Source: Urbifossiella limnaea (GTDB lineage Bacteria; Planctomycetota; Planctomycetia; Gemmatales; Gemmataceae). From it: a stretch of 64,000 nucleotides of DNA. The translations under genes were made by a program, and so were the position numbers. Position 1 is the first letter of the stretch. Each line of letters opens with the position of its first letter. Shown in pieces: positions 16,614 to 24,990 of this stretch. Where the stretch lies: contig NZ_CP036273.1 of NCBI RefSeq assembly GCF_007747215.1, forward strand, positions 1,224,322 to 1,288,321. The letters run 5' to 3'. Under the pieces are notes generated by a model. The model did not search any database, had not been told where the DNA came from, and saw nothing but the letters and a program-made list of their open reading frames with translations.

Positions 16614-17372
16614 TCACGCCACGGCCATCGCCGGGGCCGCGGCCGGCTCCTCGACGACCGTCGAGTCCGCCAAGGCGTCCGGCGCCTTGTGGGGGGCGTA
16701 GGCGTGGACCGCGACGACGCCGTCGCGGAGCGTCAGGTAGTGGCACGGCTTCTCGGTCCAGCAGCCGCTGTTGTAGTACGTGACGGCCCCGGCCTCGCGC
16801 ACGCCGGCGTGGTGCGTGTGGCCGCAGCACACGGCGTCGCACCCGTACTTCTCCGCCAGCCGGACCGCCCCGGCGAAGATCTTCTCGGCGTTGCGCAGGA
16901 ACGTCTTGCTCCGCCGCTTGGCGAACTTGGCGAACCGGTGCGACGGGTCGACCCACTGCAGCGCGTTGTACACCCGGTCGGCGAGCCACGTGCACACCGG
17001 GTAGCGGCTGATGAACTCGTCGAACCGGTGGCCGTGCAGGAACAGCACCCGCTTGCCGCCGCTCTCCACCACCAGGTCTTGCAGCACCTCGACGCCGAGC
17101 AGGTGCGAGATGTCGTCCGCCGCGCCGTCGTGGTTGCCGACGATCCAGGTGATCTCCACCTCGTCGGACAGCTTGCGCAGCTCGGACAGCACGTTCCAGT
17201 GGTGCTTCTTGAGGCGGCGGAAGTCGATGGAGTCGAACACGTCGCCGTTGAGGACGAGCCGGCGCGTCCGCAGCCGCCCGTGGCGGACGTCCTCCAGGAA
17301 ATGACCCAGCGCCTTGGCCTGGCTGTTGGCGCTGCCCAGGTGGATGTCCGAGATGACGACCGCGTCGAGCAT
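16614..17372 (-). CDS. Metallophosphoesterase, UDP-2,3-diacylglucosamine hydrolase-like
   Basis: 252 residues. Calcineurin-like phosphoesterase motifs appear in order: 'VVISDIHLGS' (DxH), 'LVLNGDVFDSIDF' (GDxxD), 'WIVGNHDGAAD' (GNHD), 'LFLHGHRFDEF' and 'CCGHTHHAG' (GHxH). The spacing resembles LpxH/LpxG-like enzymes that remove UMP from UDP-diacylglucosamine in lipid A synthesis, though other substrates are possible. ATG 17372 is preceded by GGAGG six bases away. It converges with the MFS gene, leaving a 3-bp gap. Confidence 0.88.
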   Translation of the reverse strand: MLDAVVISDIHLGSANSQAKALGHFLEDVRHGRLRTRRLVLNGDVFDSIDFRRLKKHHWNVLSELRKLSDEVEITWIVGNHDGAADDISHLLGVEVLQDLVVESGGKRVLFLHGHRFDEFISRYPVCTWLADRVYNALQWVDPSHRFAKFAKRRSKTFLRNAEKIFAGAVRLAEKYGCDAVCCGHTHHAGVREAGAVTYYNSGCWTEKPCHYLTLRDGVVAVHAYAPHKAPDALADSTVVEEPAAAPAMAVA

Positions 17373-17551
17373 CAGCAACCTCCGTGCGTGGCGGTCGGGA
17401 GCTGGCGTACCCCTGGCGAGGACAAGGTTACGCCCGGCGAACGGGTTTGGTGTGACGGGCGCGTGAAGGTTCCGAGATGGTCAGTCGGCGGCGACTTGTC
17501 AGAAAACCTGGCGCTGTCGGAAATCCGGACATAGAAAAACGGACGGCCCGC

Positions 17552-17579
17552 TTGCATGCCCGGGGGTGAGCGTTAAGAT
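17552..17579 (+). promoter_or_regulatory. Possible sigma70-type promoter upstream of McrB-type gene
   Basis: TTGCAT (17552-17557), a 16-base spacer, then TAAGAT (17574-17579). Both hexamers are partial matches to consensus. The predicted transcript would start just before the hairpin at 17588. This is a low-certainty call made on position and pattern only. Confidence 0.3.
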
Positions 17580-17587
17580 GTGAGTGT

Positions 17588-17653
17588 CCCGCCGGGGATG
17601 CGACTGCGGTGAATGGGCGACGCCGCAGCAGCCCCCGGCGGGATCTTTTTATT
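17588..17653 (+). terminator. GC-rich hairpin with T-tract (terminator, attenuator or end of a small RNA)
   Basis: Left arm CCCGCCGGGG (17588-17597) plus CTGCGG (17604-17609) pairs with CCGCAG (17623-17628) plus CCCCCGGCGGG (17632-17642). TCTTTTTATT (17644-17653) follows immediately. This is the only strong stem plus T-run I see in the window. It lies about 70 bases before the likely McrB start, so it could attenuate that gene or end a short RNA. Confidence 0.6.
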
Positions 17654-17720
17654 GACGGCCGGCACTTTCTCAACCCAATCCGCTGGCCGTAAATCCCCTG
17701 CATCTGCTACGATCGGTCGT

Positions 17721-20339
17721 GTGACCCGTCTTCGTCGTTCCGCCGTCCGCGTCCCGTCCGGCCCGCTCCTGGAGCAGTTTCGCGCCGCCGCGCCCGGCGA
17801 GCCGACGCCCGCCGAAGTAGCTGTCCGCGCCGCGGCCGGCTGGCTTCACGCCGGCTTCCTGGATTCCGCACCCGACGCACTTCTCGCCGAGAACCTCACC
17901 CGCTTCGCCGACGCCGTACTGCCGCTGTCGTTCCACCGCGCCGCCCTGACGTTCCGCGTGCGCCTCGTGCGCTACGCCCTGAACCACCTCGCCCGCGGCC
18001 ACGACCCGCTGCCGGTGCGGCTCGGCCGCTGCGTCAGCCCCGGCGGCATGTACCACGTCCCCGGCCTCGGCCCGACGCTGTGGGCGGCGCTGGCCCAGGC
18101 GCTTGACCCGGAGCGCCACCCGCGCTGGTGCCCGGCCGTCGAGGCGGGGCTGACGCGGCTCGGGCTGTTCAAGGCCGACCCGGTCGAGGCCGCGGCGCGG
18201 TTCGCGCAGGTGCTCGTCGCCTACGGCTCGCTGCTGGCCGCGCACCCCGACCTGACGGCGCCGCGGCTCGACGACTTCCTCGCCCGCGTCGGGCGCATGA
18301 CGGGGCGCGAGCTGCCGACCGGTCCGACACCCGCCGCGGCACTGACGTGGGGGCCGGACCCCGAAGCGGTCCGCGCCGCGCTCCGGGCCGTGCGCACCCG
18401 CAGGCCGCTGCGGAAGCGGCTGCGCGAGGCGAGCGCCGACGACACCGCGGCGCTGGCCGAGTTCCACGCCGCCGGCCGCGACGGCGACGGCGCCGCGGCG
18501 TGGGCCGCGTTCCGCTCTCTCGCCCCCGACCCGGGCTGGGAACACGCCCTCGCCCGCCTCGACGACGCCTTCGCCCCGTCGCTCCCCGCCGCCGACCGCG
18601 GCCGCTTGTGGGCTGACACCGCGCTGTCACTCCGCGAGCTGTTCCGCGTTCACCCGCTGGAACTGGCTGATGTCGTGGCCGCCGTCGCCGAGCGCGACGA
18701 GCCGAGTGCCCCGGCCGCGTTCGGCGGCTTCTGCGCCGACACGTTCCGCTTCCTCGGCGAACTCGCCGACGGCCGCTCGAAGCCGTGGATGGACGACCGC
18801 CGCGACCGCTACCAGTTCGTGCTGCGCGACCCGCTCGTCGAACTGTGCGACGCCCTCGCGGCGCGCTACGTCCGCCCGGTGCTGCACGGCGAGTACGGCT
18901 GGGAGCTCGAAGCCGACGCCCGCCCGGGGCGGGCCATCACAAGCATCTGCAAGAACGACTTCGGCCGCGGCGGGCCGTACCAGGCGGTGCAGTGGGTGAC
19001 GTTCTACCGCCGCGACCGCGGCACCCGCCGGGCCGACGCCCAGTTCTTCGTGCGCGTGGCGCCGGACGGCGTGGCCTTCGGCTTCCATCTGGGCCGCTCG
19101 GCGCGCGAGGCCGGGCGGCAGTTCCGCGCCGCGGTGCAGACCGACGCCGAGGCGCTGTACGCGGCGCTGGCCGCCGGCGGTGTCTTCGAGACCTGCCGCT
19201 TCCGCGCCGGCGAGGACTTGTCGGCCGACGTGCCGATCCGCACCGCTGCCGACCTGCGGACGTGGGCCGCGCAGAAGACGCTCGCCGCCGGCCGCTGGCT
19301 CCCCGCGGACGCGCCCGAGCTGCGGTCCGACGACCTGGTCGGCGAAATCCTGCTGACGTTCGACCGGCTGGTGCCGGCGTTCGCGTGCGCTGCCGAGGCC
19401 GACCCGCGGCCGATTCTGGCCCGCCGCAGCGGCGACCCGGCGCGGCTGCCGAGCTACGATTCCGCGAGTTTCGGCGAGCAGACGCTGCTGTCCGAAACGT
19501 GGCTCGACCGCGTGCTCCACCTGCTGCAACTCAAGAAGCAGCTGATTCTTCAGGGCGTGCCCGGCACCGGGAAGACACACGTGGCCCGCTGTCTGGCGCG
19601 ACTGCTGGCCCGCGACAACGCCGAGGCCGTGCGGCTGGTGCAGTTCCACCCCGGGTACAGCTACGAGGAGTTCGTGGAGGGCGTGCGCGTCCGCAGCGTC
19701 GAGACGGACGGCCGCACCGAGGTGACGTACCCGGTGGAGGACGGGGTGTTGGCGGCGTTCGCGGCGCGGGCCGCGGCGCGGCCGGCGGAGCCGCACGTGC
19801 TGCTGATCGACGAGATCAACCGCGGCAACCTGCCGCGGGTGTTCGGCGAGCTGCTGTACCTGCTGGAGTACCGCGACCAGGCGGTGACGCTGCCGTACTC
19901 GAAGCGTGAGTTCCGGCTGCCGGAGAACCTGTTCGTGCTGGCGACGATGAACGCCGCCGACCGCTCCGCCGCGGCGCTGGACCAGGCGCTACGGCGCCGC
20001 TTCTCGTTCGTGGACATGCCGCCGGACGCCGCCCTGCTGGCGACGTGGCTGGACCGCCACCCCCCGGCCGACGCCGACGGCACGCTCGGCCCGCGGGTGG
20101 TGCGGGTGTTCGAGGAGCTGAACCGCCGCCTGTCGCGCGACCTCGGCGCGGACAAGCAGGTGGGCCATTCGTTCTTCATGGTGCCGGGCCTGACGGCGGA
20201 CACGTTCGCGGCCGTGTGGGACCACCACGTCCGCCCGCTGCTGACCGACTACCTCGGCGGCCGCGCCGATCGCGTGAACGACTACGAGCCGACGAAGCTG
20301 CTGGGGAAGAAGCGCGAGCGGGTGGGTGGCGACGGATGA
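17721..20339 (+). CDS. McrB-type AAA+ ATPase/GTPase with DUF2461-like N-terminal region
   Basis: 872 residues if GTG 17721 is the start; the frame stays open upstream to 17613. The C-terminal third is an McrB-type motor. Walker A is 'LQGVPGTGKTHVARCLARLL' (about 612-619), 'LLIDEINRGNLPRVFGELLY' carries Walker B, and 'ATMNAADRSAAALDQALRRR' carries the McrB-specific MNxADRS box. The first 330 residues match nothing I know. About 334-490 ('FRFLGELADGRSKPWMDDRR', 'FFVRVAPDGVAFGFHLGRSA') resembles DUF2461. In classical systems the N-terminal part reads modified DNA and McrC supplies the nuclease. Here a candidate McrC is 10 kb away on the other strand. A toxin-antitoxin pair follows after 44 bp. 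Confidence 0.85.
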   Translation: MTRLRRSAVRVPSGPLLEQFRAAAPGEPTPAEVAVRAAAGWLHAGFLDSAPDALLAENLTRFADAVLPLSFHRAALTFRVRLVRYALNHLARGHDPLPVRLGRCVSPGGMYHVPGLGPTLWAALAQALDPERHPRWCPAVEAGLTRLGLFKADPVEAAARFAQVLVAYGSLLAAHPDLTAPRLDDFLARVGRMTGRELPTGPTPAAALTWGPDPEAVRAALRAVRTRRPLRKRLREASADDTAALAEFHAAGRDGDGAAAWAAFRSLAPDPGWEHALARLDDAFAPSLPAADRGRLWADTALSLRELFRVHPLELADVVAAVAERDEPSAPAAFGGFCADTFRFLGELADGRSKPWMDDRRDRYQFVLRDPLVELCDALAARYVRPVLHGEYGWELEADARPGRAITSICKNDFGRGGPYQAVQWVTFYRRDRGTRRADAQFFVRVAPDGVAFGFHLGRSAREAGRQFRAAVQTDAEALYAALAAGGVFETCRFRAGEDLSADVPIRTAADLRTWAAQKTLAAGRWLPADAPELRSDDLVGEILLTFDRLVPAFACAAEADPRPILARRSGDPARLPSYDSASFGEQTLLSETWLDRVLHLLQLKKQLILQGVPGTGKTHVARCLARLLARDNAEAVRLVQFHPGYSYEEFVEGVRVRSVETDGRTEVTYPVEDGVLAAFAARAAARPAEPHVLLIDEINRGNLPRVFGELLYLLEYRDQAVTLPYSKREFRLPENLFVLATMNAADRSAAALDQALRRRFSFVDMPPDAALLATWLDRHPPADADGTLGPRVVRVFEELNRRLSRDLGADKQVGHSFFMVPGLTADTFAAVWDHHVRPLLTDYLGGRADRVNDYEPTKLLGKKRERVGGDG

Positions 20340-20383
20340 CGGCCGCCGTTACGATGGGGCACAGGACCGCAGAGGTGTCGACG

Positions 20384-20614
20384 ATGCCAGCAACCGTATT
20401 GCCCGCTGATTTCGACAGTATGCCGCCCGAGGAGCGGTTGGCGCTGGCCGAAGCGCTGTGGGACAGCGTCCAGCGCGACGTGGCGGAAGCCCCGTTGTCG
20501 CCGGCCCAACGGGCGGAACTGGAGCGGCGGCTCGCGGACAGCATCGCCCGGCCGGACGCCGTGACGCCGTGGGAGGAGGTCAAGGCCCGGGCGCTGGCGA
20601 GGGCGCGCGGGTGA
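20384..20614 (+). CDS. Putative addiction-module antitoxin
   Basis: 76 residues. 'SMPPEERLALAEALWDSVQ' followed by 'LSPAQRAELERRLADSIARP' and 'VTPWEEVKARALARA' is the pattern of the short 'addiction module component' family (TIGR02574-like) found before RelE/ParE toxins. I chose ATG 20384; an ATG at 20354 is possible. Its stop overlaps the GTG of the toxin by four bases, the usual coupled arrangement. It is the first gene after the McrB-type gene and may share its transcript. Confidence 0.85.
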   Translation: MPATVLPADFDSMPPEERLALAEALWDSVQRDVAEAPLSPAQRAELERRLADSIARPDAVTPWEEVKARALARARG

Positions 20615-20907
20615 GCCTCCCCGTCGTCCTGCGCGCCGAGGCGGAGGCCGAGTTCGACGAGGCCTTCGACTTCTACGACGGCCGCGGCACCGGCCTAAGT
20701 CGGATGTTCGCCGCCGCGATTCAGGCCGTGTTCGACGGCATCACCGCCCAACCGCGGATGCACGCCGTCGCCCTTGCGGACGTCCGCAAGGCGGTGGTCC
20801 GCCGTTACCCGTACTGTGTCTACTTCCGCCCGCACCCGGACCGGATCGAGGTGCTGTCGGTGTTCCATACCAGCCGCGACCCGTCGATCTGGCAGGGGCG
20901 CGTCTAA
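20611..20907 (+). CDS. RelE/ParE family toxin
   Basis: 98 residues, GTG start inside the antitoxin stop (GTGA overlap). 'VVLRAEAEAEFDEAFDFYD' is the N-terminal helix pair. 'RMHAVALADVRKAVVRRYPY' and 'CVYFRPHPDRIEVLSVFHTSRDP' give the beta-sheet core with the Arg and His residues typical of ParE/RelE toxins. Members of this family either cleave mRNA at the ribosome or inhibit gyrase; this sequence resembles the ParE-like side ('VFHTSRDPSIW'). It is complete and in frame with an intact partner, so the module looks functional. Confidence 0.88.
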   Translation: MSLPVVLRAEAEAEFDEAFDFYDGRGTGLSRMFAAAIQAVFDGITAQPRMHAVALADVRKAVVRRYPYCVYFRPHPDRIEVLSVFHTSRDPSIWQGRV

Positions 20908-20925
20908 GCCCCGTCCTGGTATCTT

Positions 20926-21882
20926 ATGCCCACCTACGCTGCCGACCTCGCCGCCGTCCGGGCCGCCGCGGAGCGCGTCCGCGGCGTCGTCCACCGCACG
21001 CCGGTCCTCACCTCCGAGACGATCGACCGCCTCGCCGGCCGCGCCGTGTTCTTCAAGTGCGAGAACCTCCAGAAGACCGGCGCGTTCAAGTACCGCGGGG
21101 CCACCAACGCCGTCCGCAAGCTCACCGACGCCGAAGCCGCCCGCGGCGTCGTCACGCACTCCAGCGGCAACCACGCCCAGGCGCTCGCGCTCGCCGCGCG
21201 CGTCCGCGGCATTCCCGCGTACATCGTGATGCCGCGGACGGCCCCCGCCGTGAAGAAGGCCGCGGTCGAAGGTTACGGCGGCATCGTCACCGTGTGCGAA
21301 CCCACCCTCGCCGACCGCGAGCGGACTGCGAACGAGATCGCGGCGCGGACCGGGGCGGTGCTGATCCCGCCGTTCGACCACCCGGACGTGATCGCCGGCC
21401 AGGGCACCGCGGCGCTCGAGCTGCTCGAAGACGTGCCCGACCTGGACGCGGTCGTGGCCCCGGTCGGCGGCGGCGGGCTGGTGTCGGGCTTCTGCGCCGC
21501 CGCGAAGGGGCTGAACCCCGCGTGCCGCGTGTTCGCCGCCGAGCCCCTCGGGGCCGACGACGCGGCGCGGTCGAAGGCGGCGGGCGAGTGGCAGCCGCAG
21601 ACGGCCCCGAACAGCATCGCCGACGGGCTGCTGACGAGCCTCGGCACGCTGACGTGGCCGTTCGTCCGCGACCAGGTCGAGCGCGTCGTCGTGGTGACGG
21701 AGGAGCAGATCCGGCAGGCGATGCGGCTGGTGTGGGAGCGGATGAAGCTCGTCATCGAGCCGAGCGCCGGGGTCGGCGTCGCGGCCGTGCTGTCGGACGA
21801 GTTCCGCGCGCTGGCCGGCGTCCGCAAGGTGGGCGTGGTGCTGTGCGGCGGGAACGTGTCGCTCGACAAGCTGTACTGGTAG
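20926..21882 (+). CDS. PLP-dependent threonine/serine dehydratase or serine racemase
   Basis: 318 residues. Fold type II PLP enzyme. 'FFKCENLQKTGAFKYRGATN' carries the Schiff-base lysine (in GAFKYRG). 'SSGNHAQALALAA' is the PLP carboxylate loop, and 'APVGGGGLVSGF' is the glycine-rich phosphate loop. The length and lack of a C-terminal ACT-type regulatory domain fit catabolic serine/threonine dehydratases and serine racemases rather than biosynthetic IlvA. Substrate preference cannot be decided from sequence. It begins 18 bases after the toxin gene. Confidence 0.9.
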   Translation: MPTYAADLAAVRAAAERVRGVVHRTPVLTSETIDRLAGRAVFFKCENLQKTGAFKYRGATNAVRKLTDAEAARGVVTHSSGNHAQALALAARVRGIPAYIVMPRTAPAVKKAAVEGYGGIVTVCEPTLADRERTANEIAARTGAVLIPPFDHPDVIAGQGTAALELLEDVPDLDAVVAPVGGGGLVSGFCAAAKGLNPACRVFAAEPLGADDAARSKAAGEWQPQTAPNSIADGLLTSLGTLTWPFVRDQVERVVVVTEEQIRQAMRLVWERMKLVIEPSAGVGVAAVLSDEFRALAGVRKVGVVLCGGNVSLDKLYW

Positions 21883-21911
21883 CGCCGTGGTGAAAGGGCC
21901 ACCGCCGACGC

Positions 21912-21937
21912 CCGCCCAGGGCTTCAGCCCTGGGCGG
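21912..21937. repeat. Palindrome, CCCAGGGC-TTCA-GCCCTGGG family
   Basis: 11-bp perfect arms (CCGCCCAGGGC / GCCCTGGGCGG) with loop TTCA, between the dehydratase and the HflC-like gene. It shares its core with the element at 548-567. Confidence 0.7.
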
Positions 21938-21967
21938 CCTGGGCGGTGTCTCGGTATACTCCCCAGG

Positions 21968-22915
21968 ATGAAGCGAGTCCTGCAAATCGCCGCCGCGGTC
22001 GCCGTCGTCCTCTGGCTGCGGACGGCGTTCTACGCCGTGGACTACGCCGAGTTCGCCTACGTCACGCAGTTCGGCGAGCGCGTCGCCGTACACGACGGGG
22101 AGACGGCCGCGGGCTTGAAGGTGAAGGCGCCGTGGCCCGTTCACTCGGTCGTGCGGATCGACCGCCGCGTGCAGTCGTTCGACCTGCCGGCGGTGGAATC
22201 GCTCACCCGCGACCCCGTCACCAAGACCGTGGACAAGACGCTCGCCGTGGACGCCTTCGTGACGTGGCGCATCCCCAGCGCCGAGGCCGCGGAGCAGTTC
22301 GTGAAGGCGATCCGCACGCCGGAGCAGGCGCGCAAGACGCTCGGCCCGCAGGTCAGCGGCCGGCTCGCGGCGCTCGTCAGCACCATGCCGCTCGACGACC
22401 TCATCAGCGTCGCCGACGCCGCGACCATCGACGCCCGCGCCGAGAAGGTGCGGGCGCAGCTGCTCGGCGACGGCTTCCGCGAGCGGGCGCTGGCCGAGTA
22501 CGGCGTCGAGGTGATCGACGTGCGGGTGCGGCGGTTCAGCTACCCGGAGGCAGTTCGCGCCAGCATTGCCGACCGCATCCGCAGCGAGCGGGCGAAGAAG
22601 GCGGCCGACTACGAGAGCGAGGGGCGGCAGCGGGCCGCGAAGATCACGACCGACGCCTACGCCACGGCCAAGACGACCGAGGACGACGCGGCGGCGCAGA
22701 AGACGCGGATCGAGGGCGAGGCGAAGGCCGAGGCGGCGCGGGTCCGCGGCGCGGCCTACGCCCAGGACCGCGAGTTCGGCCAGTTCCTCGACAAGCTCCA
22801 GGCGTTTCAGGTGATGGTCGCCGACACCCGCGACGTGCTGCTGCTGTCGACGCGGCACCCGCTGTTCGACCTGCTGCGGGGGCCGCCGGGGGCTGTCGCG
22901 CCGCCGAAGCAATAA
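21968..22915 (+). CDS. hflC: HflC-like SPFH-domain membrane protein
   Basis: 315 residues. An N-terminal membrane helix ('VLQIAAAVAVVLWLRTAFYA') is followed by the SPFH/prohibitin domain: 'DYAEFAYVTQFGERVAVHDG', 'AGLKVKAPWPVHSVVRIDRR', 'VDKTLAVDAFVTWRIPSAEA'. A long coiled coil (about 195-270, rich in Ala/Lys/Glu: 'EDDAAAQKTRIEGEAKAEAA') follows. The layout matches HflC, which with HflK modulates FtsH protease. No hflK is adjacent, so the partner must be elsewhere or this is a stand-alone SPFH protein. I chose ATG 21968 because the upstream codons run through a palindromic repeat. Confidence 0.85.
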   Translation: MKRVLQIAAAVAVVLWLRTAFYAVDYAEFAYVTQFGERVAVHDGETAAGLKVKAPWPVHSVVRIDRRVQSFDLPAVESLTRDPVTKTVDKTLAVDAFVTWRIPSAEAAEQFVKAIRTPEQARKTLGPQVSGRLAALVSTMPLDDLISVADAATIDARAEKVRAQLLGDGFRERALAEYGVEVIDVRVRRFSYPEAVRASIADRIRSERAKKAADYESEGRQRAAKITTDAYATAKTTEDDAAAQKTRIEGEAKAEAARVRGAAYAQDREFGQFLDKLQAFQVMVADTRDVLLLSTRHPLFDLLRGPPGAVAPPKQ

Positions 22916-22919
22916 GGTG

Positions 22920-22967
22920 TTCGCCGCTCGCGGCGTTGCACCGCGGGGCAACGCCGCAAGCGGCGAA
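22920..22967. repeat. Fold-back element, CGCCGCTTGCGGCG family
   Basis: 20-bp arms (22920-22939 and 22948-22967) match at 19 positions, with loop ACCGCGGG. It lies between two converging genes (HflC-like and DUF4178). The sequence is related to the fold-backs at 37348-37397 and 39655-39696. Confidence 0.85.
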
Positions 22968-22971
22968 ACTC

Positions 22972-24990
22972 TCACACCTCGCGCCGATTCCCTTTCTTCC
23001 GCTTCCGCTCCTTCGTCACCCGCGTCGTCGCGGCGTGCTCGCCCACGGCGGCGGCGTTCATCATCGAGAAGTCGCTGTTCTGCCACCGCCGGTTCACGAA
23101 CACCAGGTGACACACCCCCGTCACCAGCGGCACCACCAGAATCCCCAGCAGCGTCAGCAGCCACACCCCGCCGTTCGACGCGCCCTGCTCCACCGTCACC
23201 GTCAGCGGCTCGTCGCGCAGCGTCTCGCGGTCCACCTCAAGCCGCAATGAATACTGGCCGCCCGGCTGCGCCGTCACGTACGCGGCGCCGCGCTTGTCGC
23301 CCTCCGTCCACGTCTCGCCGTCCTCGACGCCGGTGTAGAACTCCAGCGGCACCAGGAACGGCTGCACCTGCCCGGTGGCCTGCTCGACCAGGTCGCCCTC
23401 GACGACCAGCCAGCCGGTCATGCTCGGCGCCGCCACCGTCACGCGGACGTTGCGGCGGGCCTTCAGCTCGAACAGGTCGGTGAAGAACTCCTGCACCTTT
23501 GGCGTCGCCGGCACGGGCGGCGAGTCCGGGGCCAGCGGCTGCGCGGCCGGGCCGCGGAGCTGGAACGTCTGCTCGAGGACCTTCCGCGACGGCACGCTGA
23601 GGATGACCACGATCCCGAGCACGCACAGCGCGACGAACAGCAGCGCGGCGGACTTGTACACCGCCGTGTACCCGAACGGCTGGTTCGGCGCCACGCCCGT
23701 GGGTACCGGCAGCGGCTTCTCCAGCTTGAACGCCGCCTGCACCTCCGCGGGCGTGAGGTACGTCCCCAGCGACCAGTTGATCTCCTCCGACTTCCAGTAG
23801 GTGTTGCGCTCCAGGCTCAGCAGTTGCGGCGGGCGGATGAAGTCGGCCGTGGTCGCGGTTTCGCCGACCGTCACCTTCCAGTAGCACTCGCCGATCACGC
23901 CGCGGACCGACGCCTGCCCCGCCTGGAACTTGCGGAACCACCGGCCGTCTACCGACGCGGAGTGACTCCCCTCGGTCACCGCCCCCGGCGGCAGCGGCGC
24001 CGAGTGCGTCCAGTGACCTTCGCCGTTGATGAGCCACTCGAAGCCGTCGCGCGGGTGGTACAGCAGGTACTCGGTCCAGAAGTAGTCCTTCCCCTCGACC
24101 GTGACGCTGCGGCGGAATGCGCCGATCACGGTCCGCTCCTTCCCGCCCAGTGTGCCGGTCGCCCCCAGCGGAATCCGCAGCGCGAACGGCGGCTCCTTCA
24201 GAGCGTTGAGGACGGCCAGGTCGCCGGCGCTGGCGTCGAGCAGCGAGCCGCAGTACGGGCAGCCGACGCGCTCGGTCTTGTCCGGGGCGCGGAGTTCGAG
24301 CGCGCCGCCGCAGTTCGGGCAGCTCGCCCGCCGGGCCGCCACCTCGCGCAGCTCGTGCGTGGCCCGCGCGGAGTCGCGCACGCCGAGGTCGTCGAGCGTC
24401 ACCTGCCGGCCGAGGAACAGCGCCGGCGGCTCGGCCGGGCCGGCGAGCGTGGCGAACCCGCCGCCGTCCGCCGACAGGTCGGCGTAGCGGTACGACTCGC
24501 CGGGCGTCAGGCGGAACGGCAGCTCGCCCTCCGCGCCGTTCACCGTCGCCGTGCCCGTCTCCGCGACGACGAACCGTTCCTGCGCTTCGGGCAACTCGAC
24601 GGCGGCGCCGGCTTCCAGCTCCTGAAGCACCGGTCGGTCGGCGGACGGGGGTTGCTCGAACAGCAGGTAGTAGCGGCCCTGCGCCTCGGAGAGCCAGCCC
24701 CAGCGGCCGTCGGCGAACGCGGCGTACCACTCGTCCCAGACGCCGCCCGCGGGGTGGGCCAGCTGCGTCCGGCCGGTGAGCTGGAACTTGCGGCCGTCGT
24801 ACTTCCCCTCGATGCCGACGCGGAGCACGGCCCCGGTGTCCACCAGCGCCGCGACCTTACCCAGGTCTTCGACGGCCCGGTCGCCGCGGGCCACGGCGGA
24901 GCGGCAGTACGGGCACACGGCGACCATCGAGCCGCCGACGGCGAACACGACCGGCCCGCCGCACGACGGGCACTGCACCCGGACGCTCAT
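22972..24990 (-). CDS. DUF4178-type protein with two zinc ribbons and membrane helices
   Basis: 672 residues. The first zinc ribbon has Cys7, Cys10, Cys26 and Cys29 ('CPSCGG', 'CPYCRS'). A first beta-rich domain ('GIEGKYDGRKFQLTGRTQLA') matches the DUF4178 pattern. A second zinc ribbon ('CPNCGG', 'CPYCGS') and a second DUF4178-like unit ('TVEGKDYFWTEYLLYHPRDG') follow. Membrane helices sit near 440 ('SAALLFVALCVLGIVVILSV') and near the C-terminus ('GGVWLLTLLGILVVPLVTGV'), and the protein ends in a basic tail. It overlaps the speD stop by four bases, so the two are translationally coupled. The function is unknown; co-occurrence of DUF4178 with SpeD-like genes is a known recurring neighbourhood. 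Confidence 0.85.
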   Translation of the reverse strand: MSVRVQCPSCGGPVVFAVGGSMVAVCPYCRSAVARGDRAVEDLGKVAALVDTGAVLRVGIEGKYDGRKFQLTGRTQLAHPAGGVWDEWYAAFADGRWGWLSEAQGRYYLLFEQPPSADRPVLQELEAGAAVELPEAQERFVVAETGTATVNGAEGELPFRLTPGESYRYADLSADGGGFATLAGPAEPPALFLGRQVTLDDLGVRDSARATHELREVAARRASCPNCGGALELRAPDKTERVGCPYCGSLLDASAGDLAVLNALKEPPFALRIPLGATGTLGGKERTVIGAFRRSVTVEGKDYFWTEYLLYHPRDGFEWLINGEGHWTHSAPLPPGAVTEGSHSASVDGRWFRKFQAGQASVRGVIGECYWKVTVGETATTADFIRPPQLLSLERNTYWKSEEINWSLGTYLTPAEVQAAFKLEKPLPVPTGVAPNQPFGYTAVYKSAALLFVALCVLGIVVILSVPSRKVLEQTFQLRGPAAQPLAPDSPPVPATPKVQEFFTDLFELKARRNVRVTVAAPSMTGWLVVEGDLVEQATGQVQPFLVPLEFYTGVEDGETWTEGDKRGAAYVTAQPGGQYSLRLEVDRETLRDEPLTVTVEQGASNGGVWLLTLLGILVVPLVTGVCHLVFVNRRWQNSDFSMMNAAAVGEHAATTRVTKERKRKKGNRREV

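Larger units (their letters stand above)
17373..17720. other. 348-bp intergenic region upstream of the McrB-type gene
   Basis: No protein gene is credible here. The left part should contain the promoter of the divergent metallophosphoesterase. The right part contains a possible plus-strand promoter (17552-17579) and a hairpin with a T-tract (17588-17653), listed separately. Confidence 0.6.

Noticed and set aside
21968-22915. HflKC operon
   Set aside because: Only one SPFH gene is present; the neighbouring genes are a dehydratase and a converging DUF4178 gene, so no hflK partner is here.
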